DNA of 46,090 nt from Polynucleobacter sp. (GCA_016462905.1 JAEMSI010000004.1:1-46090), one strand, 5' to 3'; positions 24,293 to 33,160 are shown, numbered from the stretch's first letter. Translations and numbers: made by a program. Notes: a model not told the origin generated them from the sequence alone.

Positions 24293-25240
24293 TTAGTTTA
24301 CCTTGACGTTTTTTTCTTTATAGTATTTTAGGGCGCCTGGGTGAAAGGGTACTGGGGTTGAAACACTTTTTTGAGCCTCTAGTGTGACATTAATATACTC
24401 ATAGTGCGTACGAACTAATTCGATCTTATTATCAAAGATTGCTTTAACGATGTTGTAAGCCTCTTGATCTGGCATTTTCGAACTCGTTACTAAAATATTG
24501 GCCACTGAAGCAACCGGATTGTCTTTGGCCATGCCTTTATACGTTTCCTTCGGGATCACATCTTTGAAATAAATATCGCCGTATTTTTGATTCATTGCTT
24601 TCACCTCATTTGCATGATCGATCATGACAATTTTCATGCTGGGGGTATTCGCTAAATCCGTTACAGCTGCAGTTGGAAGCCCGCCGACCCAGAAGAAGGC
24701 ATCGATTTTTCGGTCTTTCACGGCATTGACTGATTCAGCAACACTGAGGCGCTCGCGTTTCAGATCTTTATCTTTATCGAGGCCAGCTGCTTCAATCACG
24801 CGAAAGGCCATAATTTCGGTTGCACTTCCAGGCGAGCCCGTGCTAACTCGTTTTCCTTTTAAATCTTTCATGGTTTTAATACCGGTTGATTCAACGGTTA
24901 CCACATGCATCCGGTTGGGGTATAGAACCGCCAGAGTACTTAGACTTATTTTTTTACCCGCAAATTTACCCTCACCACTTTGCGCATCTTTTGCCGCGTC
25001 GGCCATGGAAAAACCAACGTAGGGTTTTCCAGTGGCTATGAGATTCAGGTTATCAACCGATCCCCCAGTGACTTCTGCCGTCGCGCTCATTCCAGGAACT
25101 TTTTTCGACAGTACCGAAGCTAATCCGCCTCCCATGGGGTAATACACGCCACCCGTTCCACCGGTAGCAATGGAAATATTTTCAGCCATCACGCTACCGC
25201 TCAATAGAATGGCTAAAGTCAGAGCTAATTTCTGCAACAT
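24293..25240 (-). CDS. TAXI-family TRAP transporter solute-binding protein
   Basis: The periplasmic receptor of the TAXI-TRAP importer, 315 residues. A signal peptide occupies about 1-19 (cleavage after V-M-A). It is followed by I-S-I-A-T-G-G-T-G-G-V-Y-Y-P-M-G-G-G-L-A, the TAXI hallmark, then T-G-G-S-V-D-N-L-N-L-I and G-F-S-M-A-D-A-A. K-R-V-S-T-G-S-P-G-S-A-T-E and the D-A-F-F-W-V-G-G stretch complete the two-lobe fold. Its own promoter and operator candidate lie at 25257-25318. The terminator after it suggests excess production over the permease. Confidence 0.93.
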   Translation of the reverse strand: MLQKLALTLAILLSGSVMAENISIATGGTGGVYYPMGGGLASVLSKKVPGMSATAEVTGGSVDNLNLIATGKPYVGFSMADAAKDAQSGEGKFAGKKISLSTLAVLYPNRMHVVTVESTGIKTMKDLKGKRVSTGSPGSATEIMAFRVIEAAGLDKDKDLKRERLSVAESVNAVKDRKIDAFFWVGGLPTAAVTDLANTPSMKIVMIDHANEVKAMNQKYGDIYFKDVIPKETYKGMAKDNPVASVANILVTSSKMPDQEAYNIVKAIFDNKIELVRTHYEYINVTLEAQKSVSTPVPFHPGALKYYKEKNVKVN

Positions 25241-25256
25241 GGTTTTTTCCTAAAAT

Positions 25257-25287
25257 GAGTGTTTGAATATAGATATAAGCAACACTC
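25257..25287 (-). promoter_or_regulatory. Inverted repeat at the expected start of transcription of the TAXI receptor gene (possible operator)
   Basis: GAGTGTT (25257-25263) and AACACTC (25281-25287) are perfect 7-base arms 17 bases apart. The repeat lies directly downstream of the -10 candidate, over the likely start site and leader, where a repressor would block transcription. The spacing also allows an RNA hairpin. No regulator gene is present in the window. Confidence 0.4.
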
Positions 25288-25288
25288 G

Positions 25289-25318
25289 ATTTTAATAATT
25301 TTTCGGGTTAAATACCAA
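25289..25318 (-). promoter_or_regulatory. Candidate sigma-70 promoter of the TAXI receptor gene
   Basis: On the minus strand TTGGTA (25318-25313, 4 of 6) and TAAAAT (25294-25289, 5 of 6) are 18 bases apart. It would give the transporter genes a start of their own inside the longer minus-strand run. Confidence 0.4.
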
Positions 25319-25341
25319 ATTAAATGGCCTACCTAGGGTTA

Positions 25342-26775
25342 TTACTTAGGGGTATATTTAGGCAACACTTTATTAGGGTTTAGGATATTTTTTGGATCCA
25401 AAGCCTTTTTGATGGCAATCATTAAATCATGAGCCACTTCACCCTTATGCGCTCTTAGCTTATCCAGTTTTAGTTGCCCAATGCCGTGTTCGGCTGAAAT
25501 TGAGCCACCGAATTTTTCAACCTGTTCGTAAACGATTTCTGCAATCGTATTTTGATGTTGATCTTGAAAATCTTGACTCGCCATATTTTCTGGATTGGCA
25601 AAGTTGTAATGTAAATTACCGTCGCCTAAATGACCAAAATTAATCGTCCGTATCCCTGGAAATTGTTTCTCTATTTTTTCACCCGTTTCTAAAATAAACT
25701 GCTCCATTTTAGAAAGCGGGAGGGTGATGTCATGTTTTAAGTTGGCATTTTCTTCGACTTGCGCCATCGTAATGTGTTCGCGCATTTGCCAAAAAGTATT
25801 CGCTTGTGAAAGATTGCTAGCAATCACGGCATCTTCAATTAAACCGTCTGTAAAAGCTTTTTCAATGATGGTTTGGAATAGTTCTTTGACATGAAATTCA
25901 CTTTCGTGGTCTGATAATTCAATCAATATCGAATAATTGGGCTCAGGTTGCAGGGGGTTTTTCATCTGTGGAAAATGTTTTCCAACGATTGCTAAGGAAG
26001 TCCGATTCATCATTTCAAAGCCAGTCAGTAAGACGCTTGCTTGCGATTGAAATAAATTGAGCAACTGAATCGCAGAATGAATATGGGGCACTGCCACCAA
26101 AGCAGTCCATTGTGCAATCGGCATTGGAAAGAGTTTAATGACAGCTGCAGTGATAATCCCTAAGGTACCCTCAGCACCAATAAAAAGATTACGTAAATCA
26201 TAGCCGGTATTGTCTTTGCGAAGTCCCCGTAAGCCATGCCAAATTTCACCTTCGGCTGTTACTACCTCCAAACCTAAACAGAGATCACGCATATTTCCAT
26301 AACGCAGAACATTCGTACCGCCCGCATTGGTTGAAAGATTACCGCCAATCATGCAACTTCCTTCTGCGCCTAGGCTTAAAGGAAATAAGCAATTCGCAGA
26401 GGCAGCCGTTTCTTGTATGTTTTGTAAAATGCATCCCGCTTCTACTGTCATTGTGAGATTGGCTTTATCTATTTCGCGAATGTGATTTAGTCTTTTAAGA
26501 CTAATTACCACTTGATTGTTTGAGTTATCGGGTGTTGCCGCTCCGCATAGACCAGTATTGCCTCCTTGCGGGATGATGGCAATATTCATTTGATGACACT
26601 GTTTTACTAATGCCGCTACCTCATCGACATTTTTTGGTAGCAATACAGCCAATGCCTTGCCACGAAATAACTTACGCCAATCAATTAAATAAGGGGCCAT
26701 TGAATTGGAATCAGTAAGAACGTACTCTTTACCAATTATTTTTTGAAAATGGGCGATTAACGAAAGCGAATCCAT
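25342..26775 (-). CDS. FAD-linked D-2-hydroxyacid dehydrogenase, D-2-hydroxyglutarate dehydrogenase-like (GlcD family)
   Basis: A 477-residue PCMH-type FAD flavoprotein. The FAD-binding part shows P-Q-G-G-N-T-G-L-C-G-A-A-T, S-L-G-A-E-G-S-C-M-I-G-G-N-L-S-T-N-A-G-G and L-R-K-D-N-T-G-Y-D-L-R-N-L-F-I-G-A-E-G-T-L-G-I-I-T. The C-terminal catalytic part shows F-G-H-L-G-D-G-N-L-H and A-E-H-G-I-G-Q-L-K. R-K-D-N-T-G-Y-D-L with L-F-I-G-x-E-G-T-L-G closely resembles human D2HGDH, so D-2-hydroxyglutarate (or D-lactate) is the likely substrate, oxidised to the 2-oxo acid. It starts 2 bases after the CoA-transferase stop, so the two are co-transcribed. Confidence 0.88.
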   Translation of the reverse strand: MDSLSLIAHFQKIIGKEYVLTDSNSMAPYLIDWRKLFRGKALAVLLPKNVDEVAALVKQCHQMNIAIIPQGGNTGLCGAATPDNSNNQVVISLKRLNHIREIDKANLTMTVEAGCILQNIQETAASANCLFPLSLGAEGSCMIGGNLSTNAGGTNVLRYGNMRDLCLGLEVVTAEGEIWHGLRGLRKDNTGYDLRNLFIGAEGTLGIITAAVIKLFPMPIAQWTALVAVPHIHSAIQLLNLFQSQASVLLTGFEMMNRTSLAIVGKHFPQMKNPLQPEPNYSILIELSDHESEFHVKELFQTIIEKAFTDGLIEDAVIASNLSQANTFWQMREHITMAQVEENANLKHDITLPLSKMEQFILETGEKIEKQFPGIRTINFGHLGDGNLHYNFANPENMASQDFQDQHQNTIAEIVYEQVEKFGGSISAEHGIGQLKLDKLRAHKGEVAHDLMIAIKKALDPKNILNPNKVLPKYTPK

Positions 26776-26777
26776 GT

Positions 26778-28004
26778 TTAGATTATCTTTTGATTTAATA
26801 GAATTTGATATTCATCTTCAGAATAGGCAAGTAATTGTGTTAATACCGAATGAGTTGAATCGCCTAGACGCGGTGGCGTTTTTTCGTACCGAACCGGAGT
26901 TTTTTGAAGTCGCAATGGACTGGCAACGGTTGATATCACTTTCCCAAACTCATCGGGCATATCAACTTTAAGTTGCCGATGTTGCACGTGAGCATCTTTA
27001 AATACCTGCTCATAATTATTAATCTTGCCGCAGGGGACGCCTACTTTTTCAAGGTGTTCTAACCACTCTTCTGTGCTAGCCTGCAATAAAGTTTTGGAAA
27101 TTTCGGGAACTAAATCGTCGCGTCCACTAACTCTTCCACTCACTTTTTTCCAGCGCTCATTTTCGGCCAGATCAGGTCTTTTAATAGCCTGACAAAATTT
27201 TTGCCATTGTCCATCATTACCTACGGCAACGATAATTTGATCATCACTAGTATTAAATACTTGATAAGGAACCAGGCTGGGGAGGGCATTTCCAGCACGT
27301 TTTGGAATTTTGCCATTAGCAAAATAACCCACGATTTGATAACTGCCTAGGGCGACAGCGCTATCAATTAATGCCATATCAATAAATTGACCTTCACCCG
27401 TGCGGTCTCGATAATTCAATGCAGCTAAGATGGCGACACTGCTGTACATTCCAGTCAAGATATCGGCCACTGCAACCCCAACCTTTTGCGGGCCACCACC
27501 AGGAAGGTCATCGCGCTCTCCGGTAACGCTCATTAGCCCCCCAGTCGCTTGAAAGACATAGTCATAACCAGGTTTATGGGAGTCTGGACCATCTTGTCCG
27601 TAGCCGGTGATGGAGCAGTAAATTAATTTAGGGTTTATTTTTTTGAGGGAGTCGTAGTCTAGTCCGTAGCGTTTTAAATCACCAACCTTATAGTTTTCTA
27701 TCAGAACGTCGCAGATTGCGGCAAGTTCCTCAATGACTTTTTTCCCTTGGGGGGTTGAAATATCGAGAGTCACTGATTTTTTACCGCGGTTTGCTGAGTA
27801 GAAGTAGCTTGAGTCACCCTGAGATTGGTCTGAGGGATTATTCATCCATGGTGGACCCCATGAGCGGGTATCGTCGCCAACCCCTGGGCGTTCAATTTTG
27901 ATGACCTCTGCGCCCAAGTCGGCCAAGTTTTGGCTGCACCAAGGACCTGCTAATACTCTAGACAAGTCAAGAACTCGAATATGGGAAAGGGCACCAGCAA
28001 GCAT
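26778..28004 (-). CDS. CaiB/BaiF family CoA-transferase, succinyl-CoA:glutarate CoA-transferase-like
   Basis: A family III CoA-transferase of 408 residues from ATG 28004, where the usual L-S-H-I-R-V-L-D-L-S-R-V-L-A-G-P start is reached; an earlier in-frame ATG at 28091 adds only non-conserved sequence. It has L-G-A-E-V-I-K-I-E-R-P-G-x-G-D-D-T-R, N-R-G-K-K-S-V, Y-C-S-I-T-G-Y-G-Q-D-G-P and G-V-P-C-G-K-I-N-N. Similarity to human SUGCT through its length makes glutarate activation plausible, which would feed gcdH encoded about 8 kb away. It is first of the minus run and diverges from the 3-hydroxyacyl-CoA dehydrogenase gene across 93 bases. Confidence 0.9.
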   Translation of the reverse strand: MLAGALSHIRVLDLSRVLAGPWCSQNLADLGAEVIKIERPGVGDDTRSWGPPWMNNPSDQSQGDSSYFYSANRGKKSVTLDISTPQGKKVIEELAAICDVLIENYKVGDLKRYGLDYDSLKKINPKLIYCSITGYGQDGPDSHKPGYDYVFQATGGLMSVTGERDDLPGGGPQKVGVAVADILTGMYSSVAILAALNYRDRTGEGQFIDMALIDSAVALGSYQIVGYFANGKIPKRAGNALPSLVPYQVFNTSDDQIIVAVGNDGQWQKFCQAIKRPDLAENERWKKVSGRVSGRDDLVPEISKTLLQASTEEWLEHLEKVGVPCGKINNYEQVFKDAHVQHRQLKVDMPDEFGKVISTVASPLRLQKTPVRYEKTPPRLGDSTHSVLTQLLAYSEDEYQILLNQKII

Positions 28005-28097
28005 GAATGTATTTGTAAGATTATTTAACGATATTATGCTCTTGTGAGGCCATTCAGTCTCTTGTGACTCATTAAAACGAAAGTGAAACAAAACATT

Positions 28098-29039
28098 ATG
28101 TTAGGAAAACCGGTCAATACAACAGTAGTGGTAGTGGGTGGCGGAACCATGGGCGCTGATGTTGCAAGCGTTTGCGCACGGGGCGGATGTAAAACTCGAG
28201 TGGTTGAAACTGAAGCAGAGCGACGCAATCGATTGCCAAACTATTTTACAAAACGGATGAGCGAGATGGGGTATGAAAAACGCTTGCCTCTGTTATCAAC
28301 AGCCGCCTCTTTAAAAGAAGTGCAGTGGTCTGATGTTGATTTGGTAATTGAGTGTGTTCCAGAGCGTCTGGATATTAAGCAGGCACTTTTTTCTGAATTA
28401 GAAAAATTAGCAAATCCAGAGACTGTTTTATCAAGCAATAGTTCCAGTTTTCCGATTAGTGCAATTGCAGAAGGATTAAAAACAAGCCAACGCATGATTG
28501 GACTCCATTTTTTTATGCCTGCTCATTTGGTGCCTTGTGTTGAGGTCGTTTATGGCAAGGAAACTTTGCCTGAGGTCGCCGATGGCTTGTCTCAATTAAT
28601 GACCGCTTGCGGGATGGTGCCAGTTATTGTCAAAAAAGATCTTCCTGGGTTTTTGGCAAATCGCCTACAACATGCTTTGTCACGCGAAGCATTTTATTTA
28701 GTTGATCAAGGGATTGCCTCTCTAGAAGATATTGATAAAGCAGTACGTTTTGGTTTTGGTTTTCGTTATCTTGCCGCTGGACCGGTATTGCAAAGGGATC
28801 ACGCGGGACTAGATATTCATTCCGCTGCTGGCGCTAGCATTTACCCTTCTTTAAACAATTCTCCAGAAATTGCGAATTGTTTAAAGCAAAGAGCAGAGCA
28901 GGGGAAGTTTGGTATGAAAGCGGGCGAAGGCTTCTTTCCATGGAACCCGGATACCATAGAAGCAGAACGAAAACGCTATAACGCGATCTTGATGGCTAGT
29001 TTGGAAATTATCCGTAAAGAACTACCAAAGATTGAATAG
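28098..29039 (+). CDS. 3-hydroxyacyl-CoA dehydrogenase family protein
   Basis: An NAD-dependent dehydrogenase of about 313 residues. The nucleotide fold is V-V-V-G-G-G-T-M-G-A-D-V-A. The family Ser and His occur in S-S-N-S-S-S-F-P-I-S and M-I-G-L-H-F-F-M-P-A-H, and the C-terminal domain has G-F-G-F-R-Y-L-A-A-G-P. The last resembles stand-alone enzymes such as carnitine or gulonate dehydrogenases more than fatty-acid FadB domains, so the substrate may be a 3-hydroxy acid rather than a CoA ester. GTG 28083 is an alternative start adding five residues; neither has a clear ribosome site. It converges with the Bug gene. Confidence 0.87.
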   Translation: MLGKPVNTTVVVVGGGTMGADVASVCARGGCKTRVVETEAERRNRLPNYFTKRMSEMGYEKRLPLLSTAASLKEVQWSDVDLVIECVPERLDIKQALFSELEKLANPETVLSSNSSSFPISAIAEGLKTSQRMIGLHFFMPAHLVPCVEVVYGKETLPEVADGLSQLMTACGMVPVIVKKDLPGFLANRLQHALSREAFYLVDQGIASLEDIDKAVRFGFGFRYLAAGPVLQRDHAGLDIHSAAGASIYPSLNNSPEIANCLKQRAEQGKFGMKAGEGFFPWNPDTIEAERKRYNAILMASLEIIRKELPKIE

Positions 29040-29052
29040 TTTTTTCTGGATT

Positions 29053-30006
29053 TTATTTTAGTAAGCCAGCGCTTTTAGCATCTTCGAGTGCGATTGGCGT
29101 TTTTTCTTTCATAAAAGCCGGAATTTTGTCCACCGGTACATCAACCAAGACAAAACCTAAATCCTCAAGCTTCTTTTTGGCTTCTACGTCAGCATTTAAT
29201 TTGCCGATAAAGTCGGACATTTTTTGCTGAATTAATTTAGGCGTAGCTTTTGGCATAGCAACCCCACGATAAGCACCATCAACCCAATTTAAGCCGAGCT
29301 CTTTAAAAGTCGGTACGTCGGGTAGGGCCGGGTGACGTTTTTCAGTGGCAATTGCCAGGGTTCGTACTTTCCCTTTTTGTTGGATCGCTAGAGGCAAATA
29401 GCCCATAGCGCCACTCACATGCATGCCAATTAAAGAGGTAATTAAATCACCCGTGCCTTTAAAGGGAACATATTCCACTTTTACGCCTGCTAAGCGGTTT
29501 AATCTTTCGGTAGCCATATGGTTAGCAGAGTATTGGGAGGATCCTGCTAAGGTTAATTTTCCAGGATCTTTTTTTGCAGCAGCAATAAACTCTTGGTAGG
29601 TTTTAAAGGGGCTATCAGCCGATACCATCAGTGCGTCGGGAGTGTAATGGTAAAAATAGATTGCATTGATGTCATCGGTTTTATATTGAATTCCTTCTTG
29701 AAGTGGTTGCAAAATAATATGCGGAATATTGACTCCAATAATATTGGTTCCATCTGCTGGGTAAGTATTCAATTGGCTCCAAACTAAGGCGCCTCCAGCG
29801 CCAGCGCGATTAATTACAATCATCGATTGATTAAACTTTTTCATTGCAATATCGGATTGCATGCGAGCAACAATATCCGATTCACCAGCAGCGGGGAAGG
29901 GAATAATGTATTGAATTTGTTTATCCAAAAAAGGCTGTGCCATGGCAAGATTAGAGGCCAATAGCACCGCCATCAAAATCCAATTTTTTACGTTCGATAA
30001 AAACAT
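29053..30006 (-). CDS. Bug-family (TctC-like) periplasmic solute-binding protein
   Basis: A 317-residue extracytoplasmic receptor of the tripartite tricarboxylate transporter type. The signal peptide ends near A-M-A (23). Family marks are I-P-F-P-A-A-G-E-S-D-I-V-A-R, V-I-N-R-A-G-A-G-G-A-L, P-A-D-G-T-N and Y-V-P-F-K-G-T-G-D. No tctA/tctB permease genes are in the window, so it is an orphan receptor, as is common in Burkholderiales. It follows the tartrate-type dehydrogenase gene by 18 bases on the same strand. Confidence 0.92.
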   Translation of the reverse strand: MFLSNVKNWILMAVLLASNLAMAQPFLDKQIQYIIPFPAAGESDIVARMQSDIAMKKFNQSMIVINRAGAGGALVWSQLNTYPADGTNIIGVNIPHIILQPLQEGIQYKTDDINAIYFYHYTPDALMVSADSPFKTYQEFIAAAKKDPGKLTLAGSSQYSANHMATERLNRLAGVKVEYVPFKGTGDLITSLIGMHVSGAMGYLPLAIQQKGKVRTLAIATEKRHPALPDVPTFKELGLNWVDGAYRGVAMPKATPKLIQQKMSDFIGKLNADVEAKKKLEDLGFVLVDVPVDKIPAFMKEKTPIALEDAKSAGLLK

Positions 30007-30024
30007 GATTCCTCCGCTATCTAT

Positions 30025-31092
30025 TTATTTTTTTAGGGCAGTACAAACTGCTGCAGTTACATCTGACATCATTGCATCCCCACCTAAATCACGCGTATGA
30101 AATTTCGGATTGGCTGTTACCAATTCAATGGCTTTCATTAATTGCTGAGCACTGCTGGTTTCGCCTAAATGTTCTAATAGCATCACAATAGACCAAAAAG
30201 TACCAATCGGGTTAGCTAAGCCCTTGCCCATGATGTCAAAAGCAGAACCATGAATCGGCTCAAACATTGATGGGTAACGTCTCTCGGGATCAATATTGCC
30301 AGTAGGAGCGATGCCTAGACTGCCGGCAAGCGCAGCAGCTAAATCGCTTAAAACATCCGCGTGGAGATTAGTTGCAACTACGGTATCTAATGATTCTGGA
30401 CGGTTAACCATGCGCGCGGTTGCGGCATCGACCAGTTCTTTGTCCCATGTCACATCAGGAAACTCTTTAGATACTTGCCATGCTATTTCATCCCACATCA
30501 CCATGCCATGCCGTTGCGCATTTGATTTTGTAATCACGGTTAAATGTTTACGTGGGCGTGACCGTGCCAGTTGGAAAGCAAACCGTTGAATACGTTCAAC
30601 ACCCACACGAGTCAAGATACTCATATCGGAAGCCACCTCGATTGGATGCCCTTGGTGGGCCCTACCACCCAAACCAGCGTATTCACCTTCTGAATTTTCT
30701 CGCACAATCACCCAATTCAATTGGTCGCGTGTGCAATGTCGTAAAGGCGTTTCAATTCCAGGAAGAATTCGAGTTGGGCGGACGTTGGCATATTGATCAA
30801 AGCCTTGGCAAATTTTTAGTCGTAAGCCCCATAAGGTGATGTGATCCGGGATATTAGGGTCCCCAGCTGAGCCAAATAAGATTGCATCTTTGTGGCGAAT
30901 CGCATCAAGCCCATTTTCAGGCATCATCACACCGTGTTTTCGATAATAGTCACCGCCCCAATCAAAACGCTCAAACTGGAAACCAATCCCTTGGTTTATT
31001 TCAGCGATGACTTGAAGGACTTTTTCGCCCTCGGGGATTACTTCTTTTCCAATTCCATCTCCAGGTATGGAAGCAATTTGATATATTTTCAT
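30025..31092 (-). CDS. Tartrate/D-malate dehydrogenase-type decarboxylating dehydrogenase
   Basis: A 355-residue enzyme of the isocitrate/isopropylmalate dehydrogenase family, TtuC/DmlA branch. It has I-P-G-D-G-I-G-K-E-V, the branch-typical D-H-I-T-L-W-G-L-R-L-K-I-C-Q (substrate loop), Y-A-N-V-R-P, V-R-E-N-S-E-G-E-Y-A-G, I-T-K-S-N-A-Q-R, N-L-H-A-D-V-L-S-D and E-P-I-H-G-S-A-F-D. The W-G-L-R-L-K-I-C-Q loop separates tartrate/D-malate enzymes from LeuB. The product would be a 2-oxo acid plus CO2, or oxaloglycolate. Pairing with a Bug receptor fits uptake and oxidation of a C4 hydroxydicarboxylate. Confidence 0.9.
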   Translation of the reverse strand: MKIYQIASIPGDGIGKEVIPEGEKVLQVIAEINQGIGFQFERFDWGGDYYRKHGVMMPENGLDAIRHKDAILFGSAGDPNIPDHITLWGLRLKICQGFDQYANVRPTRILPGIETPLRHCTRDQLNWVIVRENSEGEYAGLGGRAHQGHPIEVASDMSILTRVGVERIQRFAFQLARSRPRKHLTVITKSNAQRHGMVMWDEIAWQVSKEFPDVTWDKELVDAATARMVNRPESLDTVVATNLHADVLSDLAAALAGSLGIAPTGNIDPERRYPSMFEPIHGSAFDIMGKGLANPIGTFWSIVMLLEHLGETSSAQQLMKAIELVTANPKFHTRDLGGDAMMSDVTAAVCTALKK

Positions 31093-31184
31093 AAAACGAA
31101 ATTTCAGTGGTGTTGAGTATTATTTGAATCGGTAGTGCTATCCTACCTGAAACTAGTTAAACCATTTCGATTCAAGCTAAATTC

Positions 31185-31895
31185 ATGACACATTCTGACT
31201 TCAAGGTTTTGGCTTTTGATGTATTTGGAACCGTAGTAGATTGGCATGGATCGATTGCCAAAGAGATTGTGGCTTTAGGTTTGCCAGTTGACCCTAATGC
31301 ATTTGCTTCAGTTTGGCGGAGTGGCTACCAACCTGCCATGGCGAGAGTTCGCTCGGGCGAATTGCCATGGACCAAGATCGATGACCTGCATCGAATGACT
31401 TTAGAACAAACCCTGCTTACTTTCGGGATCGATTTTTTATCCGAAGAACAAAAAAAATCACTGAATTTAATTTGGCATCGATTAGCTCCATGGCCAGACA
31501 CTGTGGATGGTTTACAAAAATTAAAAACTAAATTTACGATTGTTACCTTATCCAATGGTAATTTGGGCTTATTGTCTGATATGGCAAAAAATGCTGGTTT
31601 ACCTTGGGATTTAATTTTATCGGCGGAGGTATTTCGCCACTATAAGCCTGATCCAGAAACCTATTTAGGCGTATGTGAAATTTTTGATTTAAAACCAGAC
31701 CAAGTCATGTTGGTGGCTTCCCACAAAGATGATTTGCTGGCGGCGCATCGTTGTGGTTTGGGGACTGCTTTTATTGAGAGGCCAGATGAATTTGGGCCCC
31801 ATCATCAGAGGGCTGACTTAGGGCGCGATCCTATTAATACATATCATGCCAAAAACTTTCTTGATTTGGCAAACCAATTAGGCTGTTTGAGCTAA
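31185..31895 (+). CDS. Haloacid dehalogenase type II family HAD hydrolase
   Basis: A 236-residue HAD protein with nucleophile D12 in F-D-V-F-G-T-V-V-D-W, the canonical L-S-N-G-N motif 2, F-R-H-Y-K-P-D-P-E-T-Y with the conserved Lys, and A-S-H-K-D-D-L-L-A-A for motif 4. These agree with L-2-haloacid dehalogenases, which hydrolyse 2-haloacids to D-2-hydroxyacids. In-family phosphatases exist, so activity is unproven. It diverges from the tartrate-type dehydrogenase across 92 bases. The second HAD of this family, at 10248, has a changed motif 2. Confidence 0.9.
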   Translation: MTHSDFKVLAFDVFGTVVDWHGSIAKEIVALGLPVDPNAFASVWRSGYQPAMARVRSGELPWTKIDDLHRMTLEQTLLTFGIDFLSEEQKKSLNLIWHRLAPWPDTVDGLQKLKTKFTIVTLSNGNLGLLSDMAKNAGLPWDLILSAEVFRHYKPDPETYLGVCEIFDLKPDQVMLVASHKDDLLAAHRCGLGTAFIERPDEFGPHHQRADLGRDPINTYHAKNFLDLANQLGCLS

Positions 31896-31990
31896 TTTAG
31901 GGCAATTTCAGCGTTTCTTTGTACAGTATTCCTGACAATAATTTGAAAGCAGTAGCGTATTACTTTGCGTAATTAAAATAAGCAATTTAA

Positions 31991-32524
31991 TTATTTAATC
32001 GCCTTTAAAATATCCGCAAACTGGGGATGTTGACTCGTTTTAATCCATTCAAAGGCAAGCATTTCAGTAGTGAGTAATTTAGCCCCTGCTTGTTGCAAGC
32101 GATCAAGAGCAACTTCTTTATCTATTGAAAAGCGGGATCCAACCGCGTCTTGAATGATGTGGACTTGATATCCAGAGTCGATTAAACCAAGAGCAGTCTG
32201 CATCATACAAACATGCGATTCACAGCCGGCAATAAATAATTGATGGCGATTTTTGGGGAGTGCTTCTATTAGGCCGTCTTGGCACGCATCAAAGAACTGC
32301 TTGACGATGGTTTGATTACATTGTTGTTTGATTTCAGGAATATTTTCTCCCAGACCCTTCGGATTTTGTTCAGTGCCAATCACTGGAATTGATAAGAGGC
32401 GAGCAATTTCAGTCAGTCGAAGACATTGCTTTATAAGTAGTTCACTATTTTGTATTGCTGGCATTAATTTTTTTTGTAGATCAATCAGGATCAAAATAGA
32501 TTGGTTTATCAAAATGGGCTTCAT
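31991..32524 (-). CDS. Isochorismatase-like cysteine hydrolase
   Basis: A 177-residue hydrolase of the isochorismatase/nicotinamidase/YcaC fold. The catalytic triad is visible: Asp in L-I-D-L-Q, Lys in I-V-K-Q-F-F-D and Cys in A-G-C-E-S-H-V-C-M-M-Q-T-A. V-I-G-T-E-Q-N-P is the family loop. The short length is that of YcaC-like hydrolases acting on unknown amide or ester substrates. It is last of a three-gene minus operon, 3 bases after the DsbA-fold gene. The next gap (31896-31990) holds nothing I can name. Confidence 0.88.
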   Translation of the reverse strand: MKPILINQSILILIDLQKKLMPAIQNSELLIKQCLRLTEIARLLSIPVIGTEQNPKGLGENIPEIKQQCNQTIVKQFFDACQDGLIEALPKNRHQLFIAGCESHVCMMQTALGLIDSGYQVHIIQDAVGSRFSIDKEVALDRLQQAGAKLLTTEMLAFEWIKTSQHPQFADILKAIK

Positions 32525-32527
32525 TTT

Positions 32528-33160
32528 TTATCGAGCTTTATTTAGTAACGGATTGATCGTCATTAATGCATCGCGGTAGGCGGGCTCTGAAAACAGATCA
32601 GGTTTATCTAAAAATTCTAAGATCCAGTCGATCGAGTCGCAGCCCCAAAAAACCTGACGATTGATTCGAATGCTAGGGACACCAAAGATCCCATGATTAG
32701 CAGCATCTTCAGTCGCCTTTATTAGAGCTTGTTTAATAATCTCATCCTGTGGTTTTGGGGTATCTTCAGGCAAATGAATGGCTTTACAAAATTTATCCCA
32801 ATCGAGTTCAGGGTCGCCGCCTTGGCCCCAAACAAAATCGAAGGCCCGATCAATCATATTGAAGTCGGCATTTTTTTCGAGTAACAAACGTTGTGCGGCA
32901 GCCGAAGCAAAGGGGTGCCTTTTCGGAAAGCGAAAAGGGATGTTGAGTTGTTTTGCTTTCCATACACAGAAAGTATAGGTATGCGCTCTTTTTTCTGGGA
33001 CTTCAGCAGGGCCGCGATTATCTTGTAAGCGCAATAGCCCAGGAAAAAAAATGGGAACGGGGATTAAGTCCAATCTTTTTTCTAAAACGCCGCGCATTTT
33101 TAAAAAAAGATAGGCATACGGCGAAATAATGTCGTAATAAAAATACGCCCGTTGTTTCAT
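32528..33160 (-). CDS. 2-hydroxychromene-2-carboxylate isomerase-like protein (DsbA/GST-kappa fold)
   Basis: A 210-residue DsbA-fold protein with the N-terminal F-Y-Y-D-I-I-S-P-Y-A-Y-L, in which the Ser replaces the thioredoxin Cys and binds glutathione in the kappa class. It also has P-F-A-S-A-A-A-Q-R-L and G-I-F-G-V-P-S-I. Characterised relatives isomerise 2-hydroxychromene-2-carboxylate in naphthalene breakdown using glutathione. No other naphthalene genes are here, so a different glutathione-dependent isomerisation is likely. It lies 13 bases after the thiol dioxygenase gene. Confidence 0.87.
   Translation of the reverse strand: MKQRAYFYYDIISPYAYLFLKMRGVLEKRLDLIPVPIFFPGLLRLQDNRGPAEVPEKRAHTYTFCVWKAKQLNIPFRFPKRHPFASAAAQRLLLEKNADFNMIDRAFDFVWGQGGDPELDWDKFCKAIHLPEDTPKPQDEIIKQALIKATEDAANHGIFGVPSIRINRQVFWGCDSIDWILEFLDKPDLFSEPAYRDALMTINPLLNKAR

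Noticed and set aside
31896-31990. Gap between convergent HAD and isochorismatase-like genes searched for an RNA gene or terminator
   Set aside because: Only a weak ATTAC/GTAAT hairpin without a T-run; nothing reportable.
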